Below, piece by piece: positions 1 to 8,379 of a stretch of 64,000 bases of DNA. The stretch is from positions 124,001 through 188,000 of the forward strand of contig NZ_PPXG01000008.1 of assembly GCF_002909485.1 (NCBI RefSeq), in the 5' to 3' direction. Within the stretch, counting starts at the first letter, position 1. Each line of letters begins with the position of its first letter. The stretch is from Stutzerimonas stutzeri. Its GTDB lineage: Bacteria > Pseudomonadota > Gammaproteobacteria > Pseudomonadales > Pseudomonadaceae. The position numbers and the translations under genes were made by a program. Below the pieces are notes generated by a model. It did not search any database. It was not told where the DNA came from and saw only the letters and a list, made by a program, of their open reading frames with translations.

Positions 1-609
1 TGGAGGTGTACCGGTTTTCAGACGGCCCACCCGGAGCGGCAGCTCACGCAGGCGCTTGGCCAAGGCGATTGAGGGCGGATCGCCCGCTCGACCGCCGGAA
101 TAGTTTTGCAGACCAATGTGGATAAGTCCGCCGAGGAAGGTTCCGGTGGTCAGTACTACGGAGCTGGCAAGGAAGCGCAATCCCATCTGCGTGACTACAC
201 CACGTACCTGATCCTGTTCGACGATCAGGTCATCCGCGGCCTGCTGAAATATCCACAGGTTGGGCTGATTTTCCAAGACTTCACGAATAGCGGCCTTGTA
301 GAGCACTCGGTCGGCCTGCGCTCGGGTAGCTCGAACCGCTGGGCCTTTGCGGCTGTTGAGCACCCGAAACTGGATACCGCCTTTGTCGGTAGCGGTAGCC
401 ATGGCGCCGCCTAACGCATCGATTTCCTTGACCAGGTGGCTCTTGCCAATGCCGCCAATAGCAGGATTGCAGCTCATCTGCCCTAGGGTTTCGACATTGT
501 GGCTGAGCAGCAGGGTCTTCACGCCCATGCGTGCCGCTGCAAGCGCAGCTTCGGTGCCGGCATGGCCGCCGCCGATAACGATCACGTCAAAACGGGAAGG
601 GAAGTCCAC
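1..609 (-). CDS. mnmG: tRNA uridine-5-carboxymethylaminomethyl modification enzyme MnmG (5' part, cut by window edge)
   Basis: FAD-dependent partner of MnmE in making the (carboxymethyl)aminomethyl modification at the wobble uridine of certain tRNAs. About 203 N-terminal residues are present; the rest lies left of the window. The start is a GTG read as [18 protein letters not shown]. The GGGHAG dinucleotide-binding motif near residue 13 is followed by the conserved CNPAIGG segment and, at the window edge, KTGTPP. The gene points away from the DnaA-box cluster just upstream, as gidA does beside oriC in E. coli. It is normally followed by rsmG-parA-parB, which would lie outside this window. Confidence 0.97.
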   Translation of the reverse strand, partial: MDFPSRFDVIVIGGGHAGTEAALAAARMGVKTLLLSHNVETLGQMSCNPAIGGIGKSHLVKEIDALGGAMATATDKGGIQFRVLNSRKGPAVRATRAQADRVLYKAAIREVLENQPNLWIFQQAADDLIVEQDQVRGVVTQMGLRFLASSVVLTTGTFLGGLIHIGLQNYSGGRAGDPPSIALAKRLRELPLRVGRLKTGTPP

Positions 610-654
610 CACGCACCTCGTGCCTGTTTCAGATGGGAATTCGGGAAGCCGCGA

Positions 655-683
655 AGTATAGGGGCTTAGGCGGCGCTAAAGAA
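655..683 (-). promoter_or_regulatory. Candidate mnmG promoter
   Basis: On the minus strand a good -10 hexamer TATACT (655-660) lies 46 bp upstream of the mnmG GTG. A 17-bp spacer separates it from a poor -35, TTCTTT (678-683). The -10 match is strong and the -35 weak, so this is a tentative sigma-70 call. Confidence 0.4.
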
Positions 684-734
684 GGGCTTTGAGCAAAAAA
701 TGACCAACCATCGAGCTGTTGATCCCACGTCCGC

Positions 735-991
735 ATAAATAAAAATAAAGAAGAAATATATAAAGAGCTTGTTTATATGATTATTAATGGTGAGCGACAT
801 ATCTGTGGATAAGTCGCTAGAGGCCTTGCATCACTAAGCGCGCAGGATTTAGAAAGGCTGTGCTGCGCCTGGTAGGTACCGGTGCGGTTCTAGTGGAAGG
901 CCTGTTGATAAAAACGATTGTTATGCACAGGGGAGTTATCCAGAGGGTTTAGCTCCATGTTATCTACCTAGCTGGAGGGTGGTTATCAACA
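735..991. other. Second oriC-like module: AT-rich tract plus DnaA-box cluster upstream of mnmG
   Basis: This fills the 439-bp gene-free stretch between mnmG and mnhG. An A/T-dominated tract (735-790) is followed by DnaA-box-like 9-mers: TGTGGATAA 804-812 (perfect, minus strand), TGTTGATAA 903-911 (one mismatch), TTATGCACA 921-929, TTATCCAGA 936-944 (one mismatch) and TTATCAACA 983-991 (one mismatch). The layout repeats that of the rpmH-dnaA origin: box offsets 0, +99, +117 and +179 occur in both, and the motif GAAATATA sits 51 bp (here) or 50 bp (there) before the first box. E. coli has its oriC next to mnmG, and DnaA-box clusters in this position have been noted in Pseudomonas origin regions. 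Origin activity here is inferred, not shown. Confidence 0.75.
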
Positions 992-1048
992 GGCCTTATT
1001 TCGGTTGTTTGACAATGCTTGGGCGTGAGGAGAAGCACATAGGCGAGG

Positions 1049-1441
1049 TTAACGGTGGTCCGTTGGGTGTTGCTGGTCGTTGTGCTCCAGACATTCGTCG
1101 AGGGTCAGCGGGCTACGCTCGAGGACCCCTTCAAGGGCATCCTCGCCATGCAGGCCGTCGAGTCGAGCACCGGATACGTAGGCGGCACGGCCAAGCAGGT
1201 GGCCGGCAATAGGGATGGTCAGCATCAGAAAGATCACTGTTGCTGTGCCAATGAAGGTGGCTTGGCCATCACCCATATGGATCATCACCCCCACCAGAAT
1301 CAGCCCCGCGCCGACCGTACCGGACTTGGTAGTGGCATGTATTCGCTGCAGCGGATCGGCGAAGCGCAGCAGGCCAAAAATGGCGGCGAACAGAAAGACC
1401 ACCCCAGCCAGCATGAAGACCACAGCCAGAAAATCGATCAT
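1049..1441 (-). CDS. mnhG: Na+/H+ antiporter subunit G (MnhG/MrpG)
   Basis: Small membrane subunit of the multi-subunit Mnh/Mrp cation/proton antiporter in the inner membrane. At 130 aa it is slightly longer than typical MrpG. Two to three hydrophobic helices span about residues 1-90, and the family-type segment RFADPLQRIHATTKSGTVG lies between the first two. The last 40 residues are hydrophilic. It is the last gene of the seven-gene operon; its ATG overlaps the mnhF stop (ATGA), with GGGAGGAG upstream as ribosome site. No U-tract terminator follows, so transcripts may run on into the origin-like module and mnmG. Confidence 0.92.
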   Translation of the reverse strand: MIDFLAVVFMLAGVVFLFAAIFGLLRFADPLQRIHATTKSGTVGAGLILVGVMIHMGDGQATFIGTATVIFLMLTIPIAGHLLGRAAYVSGARLDGLHGEDALEGVLERSPLTLDECLEHNDQQHPTDHR

Positions 1442-1698
1442 TGCTGACTCCTCCCTTTGCGCATGATGAAGACAGCGAACGCACAGGTGCCAACAAAGCC
1501 GATCAGCCCGAGACCGAAGCCCACGTCGAGGAACTCTCTACGCCCCGTCATGGCGGCGACTAGCGCGGCTATGGCCACACCTACGCCGGTCAGCATGTCC
1601 AGCGCCACCACTCGATCGACCAGCGTACGTGCGACGATCATTCGCCAGAGGGTTAGGCCCAACGGAACCATGACCAAGGTAAGCAGTATTCCAATCAT
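1438..1698 (-). CDS. mnhF: Na+/H+ antiporter subunit F (MnhF/MrpF)
   Basis: Membrane subunit of the Mnh/Mrp antiporter, 86 aa from the ATG chosen here (MIGILLTLVMVP). Three hydrophobic helices are visible, and the family motif around RTLVDRVVALD follows helix 1. The reading frame also offers a GTG at 1704 overlapping the mnhE stop as GTGA, which would add two residues. The ATG was preferred because GAGG lies 8 bases upstream, but the four-base overlap used at most other junctions of this operon makes the GTG a real alternative. Confidence 0.88.
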   Translation of the reverse strand: MIGILLTLVMVPLGLTLWRMIVARTLVDRVVALDMLTGVGVAIAALVAAMTGRREFLDVGFGLGLIGFVGTCAFAVFIMRKGRSQQ

Positions 1699-1700
1699 GC

Positions 1701-2045
1701 TCACCACCTCTCGATGCGCGCGATACGGCGTTCGAATACATGGCGGATCGACGCGATGATCTGCTCTGGCGCCCTACCGTCCAGCGCGTGAACGTAAAGA
1801 AGACGACGATCGGCGCTGGCATGCAGCGCGCAGTTGCCGGGCGTCAGCGAGACCAGACTGGCCAGTACCGCAACGCCCAAGTCGGTACGCAACTCGATCG
1901 GCACGGCGATGATCGAGCTTTGCATGTTGGGGCTGCGTGCGAAGGCTGCACGGGCCACTACAACGGAGGAGACGATTAGCTCGTAAAGATAGATGCCAAG
2001 CAGTTCGATCACATCGCGCACTCGGCGCAGCAGGCCTGTCTTCAT
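1701..2045 (-). CDS. mnhE: Na+/H+ antiporter subunit E (MnhE/MrpE), short form
   Basis: Membrane subunit of the Mnh/Mrp antiporter. It is recognised by the MrpE core: a hydrophobic helix with YLYELIVSS, then a polar domain with LASLVSLTPGNCAL and LLYVHALD. At 114 aa it is about 45 residues shorter than the usual ~160, lacking the first N-terminal hydrophobic segments. The ATG overlaps the mnhD stop (ATGA), which fixes the start. The frame stays open further upstream but entirely inside mnhD, so a longer form is unlikely. Confidence 0.87.
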   Translation of the reverse strand: MKTGLLRRVRDVIELLGIYLYELIVSSVVVARAAFARSPNMQSSIIAVPIELRTDLGVAVLASLVSLTPGNCALHASADRRLLYVHALDGRAPEQIIASIRHVFERRIARIERW

Positions 2046-3562
2046 GGGAGAGCCTCTTGGATCGGATTGGGCGGCAATACCGCCGAAAGGTATGCGCTGG
2101 GGTCCAGCAGCGCGGCGGCCGCGGTCTGAGAAAACAGGATCAGTGCTTGCGGCATGAGGCCGATTGCCAGGGTGAGCGCACCAAGCGACGCGATCGCCAG
2201 CAACATCGGCAGCGGTACCCGGCGTGCCTCGGCGCGGGGCAATACCGGCTTTTTCCAGAAGGCTTCCATCCAGATCTTGGTCATCGAATAGAGGGTCAAC
2301 AGGCCGACGAACAGTGCCAGGCCCGCCAGCCAGTGTTCGCCCTCGCGGAAGCTGGCGTCGATGACCAGGAACTTCGCCCAGAAACCGGACAAGGGTGGAA
2401 GCCCGGCCAGTGACAGCGCCGGAATCAGAAACAGCGCCGCCAGCAGAGGATTGCGGTACATCAAACCGCCGCTCTTGCGCAGGTCGAAGGTGCCTGAAGC
2501 TCTGTGGATGGCCCCAGCGAGGAGAAACAGATTCGCCTTCACGATGATGTGGTGAATGATGTAGAAGATCGCGCCGGCCAGCGCCGCCTGGGTGGAAATC
2601 GCCAGGCCGAGCAGCATGTAACCGATCTGGCTGACGATGTGGAACGAAAGGATCCGCCGAACATCCCACTGAACCGCCGCGCCGAATACTCCGAACAGCA
2701 TGGTGCCAGCGGCCAACACCGCGACGATTTCGCGAATGCCGCTGTCTTCAACGCTGAAGATCAGGGTGAAGACCCGGAAGCAGGCATACACGCCGACTTT
2801 GGTAAGCAGGCCAGCGAAAATTGCCGAGACGGTGATTGATGCCGTGTGATACGACGCGGGCAGCCAGAAAAAAAGTGGGAAATAACCGGCCTTGATACCG
2901 AAGCCGCAGAGCAGCAGCAGTGCCGAAAGGGTCAGATTGATCGACGGCTCAGTCTCGGGCAGTACTCTTGCGAGGTCCGCCATGTTCAGCGTTCCAGTTG
3001 CCCCGTAGAGCAGCGCTACCCCGGTCAGAAAGAGTAAGGTGGAGAACAGATTAAGCACCGCATAGCGGATCGTTGCATCGAGCCGCGCACGGTTGCGACC
3101 GATCGACAGCAAGCCCATTGCGGTGATCAGCATCACCTCGAACCAGACATACAGGTTGAAGATGTCGCCGGTGAGAAAGGCGCCGTTGACACCGGCCAGC
3201 ATGCCCAGCAGCAACGGGTAAAAGCCCGCCTGTTCCTCGCGGCGACGGATGTCGGCCATACCAAACGTCATTACTGCCGCGGCGAGGATGCCGGTGATCG
3301 CCACCATCGCTGCGGCCAGTGGATCAGCGACGAAGACCACACCGAAGGGAGCCTCCCACCCGCCAAAGCGGATGGCTAGCACGCCCTGCTGGTAAACCGC
3401 AGCAAGAAGCAGCACCGAGGCGACCAGTAGCAAAGTTATGCACAGACCGGTTACAAAGCGCTGGGCGCGACGTTGTTTCCACAGGCAAGTCGCCAGGCCG
3501 GCGCCGAGAATCGGCAGCAGAACCGGCCAGAGGGGCGCATGAAGGGTAAAGAATCCGCTCAC
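2042..3562 (-). CDS. mnhD: Na+/H+ antiporter subunit D (MnhD/MrpD)
   Basis: Large proton-translocating subunit, 506 aa with about 14 predicted membrane helices, homologous to the antiporter-like NuoL/M/N subunits of complex I (proton_antipo_M domain). The key residues of the family are visible: a membrane glutamate in FNLYVWFEVMLIT, and lysines in GFGIKAGYFPLFFWLP and GLLTKVGVY. It is coupled by four-base ATGA overlaps to mnhC upstream and mnhE downstream, implying equimolar translation. Confidence 0.95.
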   Translation of the reverse strand: MSGFFTLHAPLWPVLLPILGAGLATCLWKQRRAQRFVTGLCITLLLVASVLLLAAVYQQGVLAIRFGGWEAPFGVVFVADPLAAAMVAITGILAAAVMTFGMADIRRREEQAGFYPLLLGMLAGVNGAFLTGDIFNLYVWFEVMLITAMGLLSIGRNRARLDATIRYAVLNLFSTLLFLTGVALLYGATGTLNMADLARVLPETEPSINLTLSALLLLCGFGIKAGYFPLFFWLPASYHTASITVSAIFAGLLTKVGVYACFRVFTLIFSVEDSGIREIVAVLAAGTMLFGVFGAAVQWDVRRILSFHIVSQIGYMLLGLAISTQAALAGAIFYIIHHIIVKANLFLLAGAIHRASGTFDLRKSGGLMYRNPLLAALFLIPALSLAGLPPLSGFWAKFLVIDASFREGEHWLAGLALFVGLLTLYSMTKIWMEAFWKKPVLPRAEARRVPLPMLLAIASLGALTLAIGLMPQALILFSQTAAAALLDPSAYLSAVLPPNPIQEALP

Positions 3563-3942
3563 GGACGATCCTTAGTTGCGTGGAACGGCGAACCCAAGCG
3601 CTCGGCTGCGCCGATTTGGCGCGTATCGACGCTGCCGAAGCTGCGATAAGTCTGCAAAGCCAGCGCAGCAAAAAAAGCGGTCAGCGAAAATCCGATGACG
3701 ATTGCAGTGAGTACCAGGGCCTGGGGTAACGGATTGGCGGCGTCGGTCTGCAAGCTGGTCTCTCCGGCGCGGATCACCGCCGGTACGTTCGAGACAATCC
3801 GACCCGACAGGAATATCACCAGGTTAATCGCCGCTGACAGCATCGTTACGCCCAGGAGGATCCGTACGATGTGTCGCGACAGGATCAGGTAGAGGCTGCA
3901 ACCGGCGATCACGGCAATGGCAAATGCGAAGAGCAGATACAT
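3559..3942 (-). CDS. mnhC: Na+/H+ antiporter subunit C (MnhC/MrpC)
   Basis: NuoK-like subunit of the Mnh/Mrp antiporter, 127 aa with three membrane helices. The family stretch around RILLGVTMLSAAINL is in helix 2, and a third helix carries DPLPQALVLTAIVIG-type sequence (here NPLPQALVLTAIVIGFS). The stop overlaps the mnhD ATG and the start lies one base after the mnhB stop, so it is translated as part of the tightly packed operon. Confidence 0.94.
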   Translation of the reverse strand: MYLLFAFAIAVIAGCSLYLILSRHIVRILLGVTMLSAAINLVIFLSGRIVSNVPAVIRAGETSLQTDAANPLPQALVLTAIVIGFSLTAFFAALALQTYRSFGSVDTRQIGAAERLGSPFHATKDRP

Positions 3943-3943
3943 G

Positions 3944-4345
3944 TCAGAGGCCCTCGTAGAAACGCAGGATCAGGGAAAGGATGCCGCCCAACACCACCAG
4001 GTAGACGCCGATATCGAACAGCAACGTCGTGCCGATGTGAAAGCTGCCGAGGATCGCCCACTGGTGGGCCAGGAAAGAATCATCCAGCCACAGGCCAGGC
4101 AACCCGCCGAGCAGAGCGGCGAGGATGCCAAATCCGATTACCGTCATTGGCTCGAAGCGCAATGTAGCGCGTGCGACTTCTACACCCCGAGCCAGTGCCA
4201 GCGTGGCGAACCCAGCCGCTGCGATCAGTCCGCCGACGAAACCGCCGCCGGGCTCGTTGTGCCCGCGGTAGAGCACGTACAACGAAACGATCAGCATCAG
4301 TCCGAAGAGAATCCGCGAGAAGGCGGCAAAGATGAGTGAGTTCAT
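3944..4345 (-). CDS. mnhB: Na+/H+ antiporter subunit B (MnhB/MrpB)
   Basis: Membrane subunit of the Mnh/Mrp antiporter, 133 aa with four helices and the motif [15 protein letters not shown] typical of MrpB. The ATG at 4345 was chosen because it overlaps the mnhA stop (ATGA); the frame is open upstream only within mnhA. B is a separate gene here, whereas the well-known P. aeruginosa Sha operon has A and B fused. This operon therefore has the seven-gene layout seen in Staphylococcus and Bacillus. Confidence 0.94.
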   Translation of the reverse strand: MNSLIFAAFSRILFGLMLIVSLYVLYRGHNEPGGGFVGGLIAAAGFATLALARGVEVARATLRFEPMTVIGFGILAALLGGLPGLWLDDSFLAHQWAILGSFHIGTTLLFDIGVYLVVLGGILSLILRFYEGL

Positions 4346-6654
4346 GGAGCGCTCCTCCTGCGCGACGCCGCGCCTCTCAGAAGCCCCCACACGCTCATCG
4401 CGGCGAAGGCAACCACTATGACCTCGCCAAGGGTATCGATGGCCCGGAAGTCCACCAGCACCACGTTGACCACATTGCGGCCGTGGGCCTCCAGATAGCT
4501 GGTCGCGGCATAGAAATCAGAGATCCGTCCGTCCAGCGGCAATGCCACCGTGGCGGCCAGTGCAATGAATATGACTAGGGCAAAACCTACAGAGAGCAGG
4601 ATATCCAGGCGTTTTTCCCGTGGTTGGCGGGTCGAGGCTGCGCGCTCCGGGATGCGCAGCAGCAGTGCTACCAGAATCAGCACCATCAGCACCTCAACCG
4701 AGAACTGGGTGAGCGCCACGTCTGGTGCTCCGTTGAGCAGGAAAATAAGTGCCGAGCCAAAACCCACCACGCCGACCGCGATCATCGCGCGCAGCAGTGA
4801 GGGGGTACGGGTGGCAGCGAAGGCGCCTAGGCACATCAGCAGCAAGACGATGACCGAGGGTAGGTCGAAACGTCCGCCAGTCAGGGTGAACACCGGGCGG
4901 GTACCGCTGGCCAGTACGCCGTAGCCGATAATCAACAGCACCGCCGCAGCGACGGTGGACGTGTAGCGATGCTGGTCTCCGTTCTGCAAGAACCTCGTGC
5001 AGCGCTCAGCCAGCCGCAGGGTGCCGGCAAACAGCGCATTGAAGCCGAAATCGCCGAGCACCCGCGCCAGCGCTTTCTTCAGCGACAGCGCGTAGTGAAT
5101 GCGGTGCCAGTAGGCGATCAGCCCGCCGGCAAATGCGACCACGGTGGCGCTCAGTGCGAGCATCGGCGTGAAACCATGCCAAAGCGAAAAGGACAGGTCC
5201 ACGGTATGCCCGACCAGCACATCGTTGGCCGGCTGTATCAGCCCGCGCACGAGGAAATCCGGGGCCAGGCCGAATAGGAAGCCCAGACCGCCCAGAACCA
5301 GCGGCCCAAGGTACAGGCCCAGCGTCTCCGGATGCTTCACCTCGCTGCGGGTCTTGCCGAGGTAGTAGGGACGGATTGCCGCGACCCCGGCGATTGCCGC
5401 AAATACCGCGTTGACGAGCACCGCCACGGCCACCACGACCCAACCCGAAGACGCATTGAGCTGGCTCTCGAACAGGTATTCCTTGGTGATGAAGCCCAAT
5501 GTCGGCGGCAATCCGGCCATCGAGATCGCTGCCATTCCGGCTGCCAGCGTTGTCATCGGCAGGCGTCTGGCAAGCCCGCCGATCTTGCTCAGGCGCCCCT
5601 CGCCTACTGCATGGATGGTGGTACCGGCGCAGAAGAACAGCGCCGCCTTGTACAGCGCATGGGCAATGATGAAGGCGATCAGCGCGGTGACCGAATAATC
5701 GCCGTCCAGCCCTATCAGCATCACCAGCACCCCCAGTGAACCCACCGTGGAATGCGCCAGGACTTCCTTGAACCCATCGGTGGACAGCGCCCGAACCGCC
5801 GCCACCAACATGGTCAGACTACCGACGATGACCAGGGTTGAGCCGAAAGCCGGGATGCCCTCGAATATGAGGTCGAAGCGGGCCAGCAGGTACACGCCCA
5901 ACTTGACCATGGTTGCCGAATGCAGGTACGCCGATGCCGGAGCCGGAGCCTCCATTGCCTGCGGCAGCCAGAAATGAAAAGGCAGCTGTGCGGATTTGGT
6001 GAAGGCTCCGAGCATGATCAGGATCATCGCTGGCACCGCCAGAGGGCTGGCCAGCAGCTCAGGTGCACGCTGCGCAACCTCGGACAGCGAAAAAGTGCCC
6101 AGCGCGATGCCGATCAGCAAGATGCCGCCGAACAAAGCCAATCCGCCGCCGCCGGTCACAATCAGCGATTGCAGGGCGGCCTTGCGCGCTTGAGCGCGGT
6201 GGGAGTTGAAGCCGATCAGCAAGAACGACAACAGGCTGGTCGCCTCCCAGAACACGAACATCACAATGAGGTTATCCGATAGGACGGTTCCCAGCATTGC
6301 GGTCATGAACAGCAGTATCAGGGTCAGAAAGCGCGCGCCCTCTTCCCTTGGTGAATGCGAGAAATAAGCGCCTGCGTAGATCGTCACCAGCGTGCCTATG
6401 CCGGTAATCAGAAGGACGAACAGCAGTGCAAAGCCGTCGAGACGAAAGCTCAGCGAAATGCCCAGCGCCGGTACCCACTCCAGCGTTTCGATGATGACCC
6501 CGGTTTCCGGGAGGCTGGCGCCCTTCGCCAGAAAGAACACGAATAGCCCGGCGGGCAATAGCGAAGCCACCCAACCCCCATGGGGAAAGGTACGGCCTAC
6601 GATGAACCTGGCGAGGATCGCGCCCAGGAATGAAATAAGCACTGCAGCAAGCAC
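4342..6654 (-). CDS. mnhA: Na+/H+ antiporter subunit A (MnhA/MrpA)
   Basis: Largest subunit of the multi-subunit sodium/proton antiporter, 770 aa. Domains in order: NuoL-like N-terminal and proton_antipo_M core (about 1-420), a linker helix region (about 430-560), then the MrpA-specific C-terminal part containing a DUF4040-like block ([19 protein letters not shown]) and an MrpB-like end. The family glutamate ([13 protein letters not shown]) and lysine ([16 protein letters not shown]) are present. The start is GTG, with AAGGA about 9 bases upstream. First gene of mnhABCDEFG; the operon supports Na+ extrusion and pH homeostasis. Confidence 0.95.
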   Translation of the reverse strand: MLAAVLISFLGAILARFIVGRTFPHGGWVASLLPAGLFVFFLAKGASLPETGVIIETLEWVPALGISLSFRLDGFALLFVLLITGIGTLVTIYAGAYFSHSPREEGARFLTLILLFMTAMLGTVLSDNLIVMFVFWEATSLLSFLLIGFNSHRAQARKAALQSLIVTGGGGLALFGGILLIGIALGTFSLSEVAQRAPELLASPLAVPAMILIMLGAFTKSAQLPFHFWLPQAMEAPAPASAYLHSATMVKLGVYLLARFDLIFEGIPAFGSTLVIVGSLTMLVAAVRALSTDGFKEVLAHSTVGSLGVLVMLIGLDGDYSVTALIAFIIAHALYKAALFFCAGTTIHAVGEGRLSKIGGLARRLPMTTLAAGMAAISMAGLPPTLGFITKEYLFESQLNASSGWVVVAVAVLVNAVFAAIAGVAAIRPYYLGKTRSEVKHPETLGLYLGPLVLGGLGFLFGLAPDFLVRGLIQPANDVLVGHTVDLSFSLWHGFTPMLALSATVVAFAGGLIAYWHRIHYALSLKKALARVLGDFGFNALFAGTLRLAERCTRFLQNGDQHRYTSTVAAAVLLIIGYGVLASGTRPVFTLTGGRFDLPSVIVLLLMCLGAFAATRTPSLLRAMIAVGVVGFGSALIFLLNGAPDVALTQFSVEVLMVLILVALLLRIPERAASTRQPREKRLDILLSVGFALVIFIALAATVALPLDGRISDFYAATSYLEAHGRNVVNVVLVDFRAIDTLGEVIVVAFAAMSVWGLLRGAASRRRSAP

Positions 6655-6708
6655 TGCGCCATCCTTCTGTAGTGGATTGCTGGAAACGGCTGAACTGTTA
6701 GCGTCTGG

Positions 6709-6720
6709 TTTGATATCAAA
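6709..6720. promoter_or_regulatory. Perfect 12-bp palindrome in the mnhA upstream region
   Basis: TTTGATATCAAA lies 55 bp before the mnhA start, inside the 285-bp gap between mnmE and mnhA, where a promoter for the antiporter operon is expected. It could be a dimeric repressor or activator site. No convincing -35/-10 pair was found next to it, so this is only a candidate. Confidence 0.3.
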
Positions 6721-6902
6721 AGTAGTTCAAAAGATGCGCCAACGGCTGTTACCAGCTATGTCAGCTACTGCTGGCGGCCAGGTTGCAAAGGCCTGGCGGA
6801 CGCCGGCAAGGAAGGGGATAAATACGAGTCGAGTTCGGCGAGATCGCCGTATGCAGCGGGTTTCAGCGGACGGGGCTAGTCGGGAGGAAAGCGTTCGGGT
6901 GT

Positions 6903-6928
6903 CCGTCCGGACAGAGCAGTCCGGACGG
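6903..6928 (-). terminator. Hairpin after mnmE (no U-tract)
   Basis: A perfect 10-bp stem, CCGTCCGGAC with a 6-base AGAGCA loop, begins about 12 bases after the mnmE stop codon on the minus strand. No T-run follows, so it may be a weak or factor-assisted terminator or an RNA 3'-end stabiliser. It separates mnmE from the mnh operon. Confidence 0.5.
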
Positions 6929-6939
6929 CAGCGCAATTG

Positions 6940-8307
6940 TTACTTGCCTATGCAAAAGCTCGAGAAAATGCGCCCGAGCAGATCGTCCGAGCTGAACGCC
7001 CCAGTAATTTCACCAAGCGCCTGTTGAGCCAGGCGCAGGTCTTCCGCTAGCAGCTCACCTGCTCCGGCTAGGGTCAACTGTGCATGTCCGTGCTGCAGGT
7101 ATTGATCAGCCAGGCGCAGCGCATCCAGATGACGACGACGAGCGCTAAAGCTGCTTTCGGCTGTCTGCTCGTAACCCATGCACTGCTTGAGGTGCTCACG
7201 CAGCAAGTCGACACCTTCACCCGAACGCGCGCAAAGGCTGAGCGTTACCTGCCCATCGGCAGCAACCCGCAGTGCAACGGCCTCTCCGCTGAGATCCGCT
7301 TTGTTGCGGATCAGGGTCACCCTACCGGGTTCCGGGCTGAAATCGAGAAATTCTGGCCAGAGTGCCGAAGGGTCGCTAGCTTCCGGCGAACTGGCGTCGA
7401 CCATCAGCAGGATTCGATCAGCTTCGCCGATTGCGCTCAGGGCGCGCTGCACGCCTATGCGCTCGACCTGATCTTCGGTGTCGCGCAGACCGGCAGTATC
7501 GACCACATGCAGCGGCATGCCATCGATAAGAATGTGTTCGCGCAGTACATCACGTGTGGTTCCGGCGATATCCGTAACGATGGCCGCTTCACGACCAGCC
7601 AGAGCATTGAGCAAACTGGACTTGCCCGCGTTGGGGCGGCCGGCGATCACCACCGTCATGCCATCACGCAGCAGCGCGCCCTGACTGGCCCCGCGCAGGA
7701 CTGTGGATAACTCAGCACGGACGTCTTGCAACTGCGCCAGAACGTGTCCATCGGCAAGGAAGTCGATTTCCTCTTCGGGAAAATCGATAGCCGCTTCGAC
7801 ATAGATACGCAGTTGAATCAGCTTCTCGGTCAACTGATGCACGTGCCGGGAAAACTCACCCTGCAATGATCGCACTGCGTTGCGCGCAGCCTGGGCGGAA
7901 CTGGCTTCGATTAGATCGGCGATGGCTTCGGCTTGAGCCAGGTCGAGCTTGTCATTGAGGAAAGCCCGCTCGCTGAATTCGCCCGGCCGTGCCAAACGAA
8001 CGCCCAGCTCGACGCAACGCTGCAGCAGCATGTCCAATACCACTGGGCCGCCATGCCCTTGAAGCTCAAGCACATCCTCGCCGGTAAACGAGTGGGGGCC
8101 GGGGAAGAACAGCAGCAGACCTTCATCGATCACCTCACCATCATCGGCGTGAAACGCGCAGTAATGGGCGTGGCGTGGCGTCGGCTCGCGACCAGTCAAG
8201 GTAATTGCGATGGCCCTGGCGCGTGGGCCCGAAACGCGAACGATACCTACGCCTCCACGTCCGGGAGCGGTGGCGACGGCGGCAATGGTGTCCCCAGTTG
8301 GGCTCAT
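6940..8307 (-). CDS. mnmE: tRNA modification GTPase MnmE (TrmE)
   Basis: GTPase that works with MnmG on the wobble uridine of tRNA. 455 aa from an ATG with AGGAGG six bases upstream; the frame continues 10 codons further up, but the family length and ribosome site favour this start. N-terminal tetrahydrofolate-binding domain ([21 protein letters not shown]), then a helical domain with an inserted G domain: [26 protein letters not shown] and NKAD. It ends in the conserved FCIGK with its functional cysteine. Usually close to mnmG in Pseudomonas; here the mnh operon lies between them. Confidence 0.97.
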   Translation of the reverse strand: MSPTGDTIAAVATAPGRGGVGIVRVSGPRARAIAITLTGREPTPRHAHYCAFHADDGEVIDEGLLLFFPGPHSFTGEDVLELQGHGGPVVLDMLLQRCVELGVRLARPGEFSERAFLNDKLDLAQAEAIADLIEASSAQAARNAVRSLQGEFSRHVHQLTEKLIQLRIYVEAAIDFPEEEIDFLADGHVLAQLQDVRAELSTVLRGASQGALLRDGMTVVIAGRPNAGKSSLLNALAGREAAIVTDIAGTTRDVLREHILIDGMPLHVVDTAGLRDTEDQVERIGVQRALSAIGEADRILLMVDASSPEASDPSALWPEFLDFSPEPGRVTLIRNKADLSGEAVALRVAADGQVTLSLCARSGEGVDLLREHLKQCMGYEQTAESSFSARRRHLDALRLADQYLQHGHAQLTLAGAGELLAEDLRLAQQALGEITGAFSSDDLLGRIFSSFCIGK

Positions 8308-8337
8308 GGGGCCTCCTGTCTGGTTGGCAGATAGCAA

Positions 8338-8359
8338 AACGCCCCAATCAAGGGGCGTT
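8338..8359 (-). terminator. Rho-independent terminator between yidC and mnmE
   Basis: Stem AACGCCCC / GGGGCGTT (8 bp) with a 6-base loop, followed on the minus strand by TTTG. It lies 20 bases after the yidC stop and just before the mnmE ribosome site, so it may partly separate mnmE from the rpmH-rnpA-yidD-yidC transcript. Confidence 0.75.
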
Positions 8360-8379
8360 CTGTATTGGCGTTGGAGGCG

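Noticed and set aside
1055..1447. 130-aa plus-strand frame opposite mnhG
   Set aside because: Exact mirror of mnhG; the minus-strand protein has the MrpG family motif and operon overlap.
6727..7027. Small open frames in the mnmE-mnhA gap
   Set aside because: No ribosome sites, no conserved sequence, and they run into mnmE antisense.
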